From: Candidatus Omnitrophota bacterium
Lineage (GTDB): Bacteria; Omnitrophota; Gorgyraeia; JABMRG01
Direction: 5' to 3'
Assembly: GCA_013202935.1 (NCBI GenBank)
Contig: JABMRG010000006.1
Span: 1 to 8,838, forward strand
Length of the DNA stretch: 8,838 nucleotides
The notes under the pieces are model-generated. The model was not told the origin of the DNA. It saw nothing but the letters and a program-made list of their open reading frames with translations, and did no database searches. Position 1 is the stretch's first letter, and each line of letters opens with the position of its first letter. Shown one piece after another: positions 6,528-8,838 of this stretch. Both the position numbers and the translations under genes were made by a program.

Positions 6528-6556
6528 TTCCGGGCTCTCTGGACCGGTTTAAAAGG
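6524..6556 (-). promoter_or_regulatory. Putative PyrR-binding hairpin in the pyr leader
   Basis: The structure has a lower stem CCTTTT/AAAAGG (6551-6556 with 6524-6529), a one-sided AAA bulge (6548-6550), an upper stem CCGG/CCGG (6544-6547 with 6530-6533) and a loop TCCAGAGAGC (6534-6543). The Bacillus PyrR binding-loop consensus is ARUCCNGNGAGGYU. Here UCCAGAGAG matches UCCNGNGAG exactly. The outer A-U pair is replaced by a G-C pair (compensatory), and one G (the second of GG) is C. A stem with a purine-rich internal bulge is also a known property of these sites. A pyrR gene with intact RNA-binding residues is immediately downstream. Binding is inferred; the sequence match and fold are visible. 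Confidence 0.72.
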
Positions 6557-6572
6557 TTCTATATTGTGCAAG

Positions 6573-6601
6573 ATTATACCACTTAGAGTGATTTGTGTCA
6601 A
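6573..6601 (-). promoter_or_regulatory. Consensus sigma-70 promoter of the pyr operon
   Basis: TTGACA (6596-6601), a 17-base spacer and TATAAT (6573-6578) match the sigma-70 consensus at every position. TGG directly before the -10 box adds an extended -10 (TGn). Transcription would start near 6565-6567, giving an untranslated leader of roughly 50 bases before the leader ORF ATG. It lies just after the lpxA stop at 6617. No terminator separates the two, so transcripts from the lpxA side may also enter the pyr leader and meet the attenuator. Confidence 0.9.
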
Positions 6602-6616
6602 GGTAAAACCTTATTC

Positions 6617-7399
6617 TTACTTGCGGTTTGAACGATTAAAGCATATGCCACGTTCTGATGCGCGGATAAACTTTAGCAGATACTGCACTTCTTTTCCTGG
6701 ATTTGTCTTCTCGAGCTCTGCAAGAGCATTTGCAAGGTTCATGCCCGATCTATAGATCGTATTATAAGCATTTTTTATCTCTTTGCGCGCTTCTAAAGAA
6801 AGGTTTGCCCGTTTAATCCCTATTACATTATAAGAATCTGTTACATTGTTGATGCTTGACATCATAAAAGGAGGGAGGTCTTTGCCTATCTTTACACCTC
6901 CGCCTATTATGCTAAGCGTGCCTATGCGTATAAACTGGTGGAGAAGGCACCCTGCTGATATAAAGGCCTTGTCCTCTATAATAACATGGCCTGCTAGAAG
7001 CGTATTGTTGCATATAATAACACCGTTGCCTATAAGACAGTTGTGGGCTATGTGCGAGAAAGCCATAAAGTAGTTATCATTGCCTATCTCTGTGGATGAA
7101 CCTTCTTTTGTGCCGCGATGGACTGTCGCATATTCCCTGAAAGTATTTCTGTCCCCGATCCTTGCAAAAGAGTCTTTGCCTTCAAAGTCCAGATCTTGTG
7201 GCTCGTCCCCTAACACCACGCCCGCATGGATGTGGCACTCTTTTCCTATGGTTGTACCTTTATAGATACACGCATGGGGGCCTATCTTGGTTCCCTGGCC
7301 TACTGTAACCCCTTCTTCGATAATAGAGTAAGGGCCTATCTCTACGCTCTTTGCAATCTTCGCCTTATCTGAAACTATCGCTGTCTTATGTGCCTTCAA
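6617..7399 (-). CDS. lpxA: Acyl-ACP--UDP-N-acetylglucosamine O-acyltransferase
   Basis: LpxA transfers a 3-hydroxyacyl chain from ACP to UDP-GlcNAc, the first step of lipid A synthesis. The 260-residue length equals that of well-studied LpxA (about 262). The N-terminal two thirds is a left-handed beta helix of hexapeptide repeats (for example VEIGPY, VTVGQG, TKIGPH). The diagnostic segments are GDEPQDL (64-70), RIGDRNTFREYATVHRGT (80-97), SHIAHNC with catalytic H119 (115-121), LAGHV (135-139), LHQF (153-156) and KDLPPFMM (173-180). The helical C-terminal domain contains NAYNTIYRSG (210-219) and RASERGI. The start is TTG, 14 bases inside the end of rsmI, and is chosen because an AAGGAG site lies 8 bases upstream and the protein begins at the normal point. 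lpxC, fabZ and lpxD, frequent neighbours elsewhere, are not in the window. Confidence 0.95.
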   Translation of the reverse strand: MKAHKTAIVSDKAKIAKSVEIGPYSIIEEGVTVGQGTKIGPHACIYKGTTIGKECHIHAGVVLGDEPQDLDFEGKDSFARIGDRNTFREYATVHRGTKEGSSTEIGNDNYFMAFSHIAHNCLIGNGVIICNNTLLAGHVIIEDKAFISAGCLLHQFIRIGTLSIIGGGVKIGKDLPPFMMSSINNVTDSYNVIGIKRANLSLEARKEIKNAYNTIYRSGMNLANALAELEKTNPGKEVQYLLKFIRASERGICFNRSNRK

Positions 7400-8081
7400 C
7401 CTGTTTTCTCCTTTTTAAGCTAACAACTAAAACAAACTCGCCCTTTGGAGCTTTCTCTTCAAAATGCGTAATAAGCTTGCTGGCATCTGCTCTTTTCACT
7501 TCTTCAAATTTCTTTGTAGCCTCTCTTACGCAGGCAATCTCTATGTCACCTAAGACTTCCTTTATATCTCTTAAGGCTGCCAAAACCCTATGAGGTGACT
7601 CATAGATAATGATGGTCCGCTTCTCGCTCTTAAACTCAGCTAAACGTTTTTTCCGCGCAGCTCGCTTATTTGGTAAAAACCCTTCAAAGACAAATCTGTC
7701 TGTCGGCATGCCCGACAACGCAAGTGCCACTATAGCAGCGCTTGCGCCTGGAATAGCCACAATTTCTACACCGCTGTCAATAGCATCCTTAATTATTCTG
7801 TAGCCTGGATCGCTTACCCCTGGTGTGCCTGCATCACTTACCAGGGCTATGGCCTTTCCTTCTTTTAAAAGAACTATTAACTCTTTTGATTTTTTGAGTT
7901 TATTATGCTCAAAATAACTAGTTAAGGGTTTCGATATGCTATACCGCGAAAGCAGGATTCTTGTGTGGCGTGTATCTTCACATGCTATAAGGTCTACTTC
8001 CTTTAGCGTCTCTATGGCCCGAAAAGTAATGTCGCTTAAGTTACCGATAGGAGTAGCAACTATATATAAGATGCCGCTCAT
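7386..8081 (-). CDS. rsmI: 16S rRNA (cytidine(1402)-2'-O)-methyltransferase, short form
   Basis: RsmI methylates the ribose of C1402 in the decoding centre of 16S rRNA using S-adenosylmethionine. The tetrapyrrole-methylase-type fold is shown by YIVATPIGNLSDIT (6-19), CEDTRHTRILL (34-44), SYFEHN (55-60), ALVSDAGTPGVSDPGY (79-94), IPGASA (110-115), SGMPTDRFVFEGFLP (123-137) and ESPHR (161-165). At 231 residues it ends shortly after the last core strand (KGEFVLVV, 213-220), whereas E. coli RsmI is near 286 residues. The C-terminal helical extension is therefore missing, although the catalytic core looks whole. It starts 2 bases after the glmS stop with no clear Shine-Dalgarno, suggesting coupling, and overlaps lpxA by 14 bases. 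Confidence 0.95.
   Translation of the reverse strand: MSGILYIVATPIGNLSDITFRAIETLKEVDLIACEDTRHTRILLSRYSISKPLTSYFEHNKLKKSKELIVLLKEGKAIALVSDAGTPGVSDPGYRIIKDAIDSGVEIVAIPGASAAIVALALSGMPTDRFVFEGFLPNKRAARKKRLAEFKSEKRTIIIYESPHRVLAALRDIKEVLGDIEIACVREATKKFEEVKRADASKLITHFEEKAPKGEFVLVVSLKRRKQVEGT
7408..7413 (-). promoter_or_regulatory. Shine-Dalgarno fixing the TTG start of lpxA
   Basis: AAGGAG sits 8 bases upstream of TTG at 7399, inside the 3' end of rsmI. No in-frame ATG lies near the expected N-terminus, so this site is the main support for a TTG start. Confidence 0.8.
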
Positions 8082-8083
8082 AT

Positions 8084-8838
8084 CTATTCTACTGTTACGG
8101 ATTTTGCCAGGTTACGCGGCTGGTCAACGTCGCGTTTGTTTCTAACGGCAATATTGTAGGCAAGAAGCTGAAGCGGCAATACTGTAAGAATCGGCGAGAA
8201 AAGCTCCTCTGCGTCCGGTATAAAGAAAACATAATCAGAATGGTCTTTTATGTGCTTGTCGCCTTCTGTCGCGATACTGATTACTATGCCTCCCCTTGCC
8301 TTTATCTCCTGGATATTAGAAACCATCTTATCGTATACAGAGGATTTGTTCGCAATGCATACAACAGGCATGGTCTTGTCTATTAACGCTATTGGCCCGT
8401 GTTTCATCTCGCCTGCGCCATAGCCTTCTGCATGGACATATGAGATCTCTTTTAGTTTTAATGCTCCTTCCAGCGCGTTGGGAAAGTTTAGGTTTCTCCC
8501 CAGATAAAGAAAACAGTACTTGTTGTAGTGGTGCTTGCTTATTCTTTGGATCACCTTAGAATCTTTTAATATCTTATCAGCCTGCTGGGGGAGCCTCGCC
8601 ATCTCAGAAAGCAGCTTCTTCGCCCTTTGCCTGCTTATTCTCTTTTTAAGAAGTGCTAAATGTATTGCCAAAAGATAGAGTACACAAAGTTGGGCAGTGT
8701 AAGCCTTGGTAGACGCAACCCCTACCTCAGGCCCTGCGTGTGTGTATATCACACCATCCGATTCCCTGGTAATAGTAGAGCCTAAAACATTTACTATGGA
8801 TAAAACCTTTGCGCCTCGTGCCTTTGCTTCTCTTATAC
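8084..8838 (-). CDS. glmS: Glutamine--fructose-6-phosphate aminotransferase, C-terminal part (cut by window edge)
   Basis: The frame is open to the window end, so the N-terminal glutaminase domain and the start of the first SIS domain are outside; 250 residues are visible. GlmS makes glucosamine-6-phosphate, the precursor of UDP-GlcNAc for peptidoglycan and lipid A. The visible part begins in SIS domain 1 (GAKVLSIVNVLGSTITRESDG, split by frame position, then THAGPEVGVASTKAYT). It continues through SIS domain 2 with NALEGALKLKEISYVHAEGY and GEMKHGPIALID. It ends in the family's C-terminal signature DVDQPRNLAKSVTVE, with the conserved lysine of LAKS that reaches the active site. An internal GTG at 8752 is not a real start, because homologous sequence continues upstream of it. 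The functional link to lpxA downstream is direct: both feed on the UDP-GlcNAc route. Confidence 0.96.
   Translation of the reverse strand, partial: IREAKARGAKVLSIVNVLGSTITRESDGVIYTHAGPEVGVASTKAYTAQLCVLYLLAIHLALLKKRISRQRAKKLLSEMARLPQQADKILKDSKVIQRISKHHYNKYCFLYLGRNLNFPNALEGALKLKEISYVHAEGYGAGEMKHGPIALIDKTMPVVCIANKSSVYDKMVSNIQEIKARGGIVISIATEGDKHIKDHSDYVFFIPDAEELFSPILTVLPLQLLAYNIAVRNKRDVDQPRNLAKSVTVE

Noticed and set aside
6463..6556. Classical Bacillus-type antiterminator competing with the attenuator stem
   Set aside because: I looked for upstream sequence complementary to the 5' terminator arm (ATCCGCG and its flank) and found no convincing match, so a mutually exclusive antiterminator is not supported by eye. 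A folding calculation could overturn this.
6600..6612. Small inverted repeat AAGGT-TTT-ACCTT at the lpxA/pyr boundary
   Set aside because: It is only 5 bp and AT-rich, has no T run and overlaps the -35 box. It is too weak to call as a terminator, and there is no evidence for an operator.
8084..8752. glmS fragment beginning at the internal GTG at 8752
   Set aside because: GlmS-like sequence continues in frame upstream to the window edge (for example GAKVLSIVNVLGST), so the gene is cut by the window rather than starting here.

Overview
Every gene I can support lies on the minus strand, so transcription runs from high to low coordinates. The window contains the end of a cell-envelope/translation cluster (glmS C-terminus, rsmI, lpxA), a 174-base control region (6443-6616), and then a compact pyrimidine-biosynthesis operon in the order pyrR, pyrB, pyrC, flavodoxin-like gene, EndoQ-like nuclease gene, pyrK, pyrD, pyrF (cut by the window edge).

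Organism: a bacterium with moderate GC content. LpxA implies a lipid A-bearing outer membrane. An RNA-binding-type PyrR and a PyrK/PyrD class 1B dihydroorotate dehydrogenase are more familiar from Firmicutes and deep-branching lineages. The mixture suggests an uncultured Gram-negative phylum (Omnitrophota-like is my guess, low confidence). I see no phage, IS, CRISPR, tRNA or rRNA.

Region by region: 8084-8838 is the C-terminal half of GlmS. 7386-8081 is RsmI without the usual C-terminal extension. 6617-7399 is LpxA, which starts at TTG inside rsmI. 6573-6601 is a textbook extended -10 sigma-70 promoter. Between that promoter and pyrR lie a hairpin resembling a PyrR binding loop, a 23-codon leader ORF with its own Shine-Dalgarno sequence, and an intrinsic terminator located inside that leader ORF. 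The operon genes then follow with overlaps or gaps of 25 bases or less, and several stop/start codons interlock.

How it works together: PyrB, PyrC, PyrK/PyrD and PyrF carry out four of the six steps of UMP synthesis. carAB and pyrE are not visible. In the place between pyrC and pyrK where carAB commonly sits in Firmicutes, this operon has a flavodoxin-like gene and a gene for an EndoQ-family nuclease, which acts on deaminated bases such as uracil in DNA. The nuclease ends in a probable sliding-clamp-binding motif. The leader suggests a regulatory scheme I do not recognise from the standard models: PyrR binding would hide the leader-peptide ribosome site, and leader translation would in turn decide whether the terminator forms.
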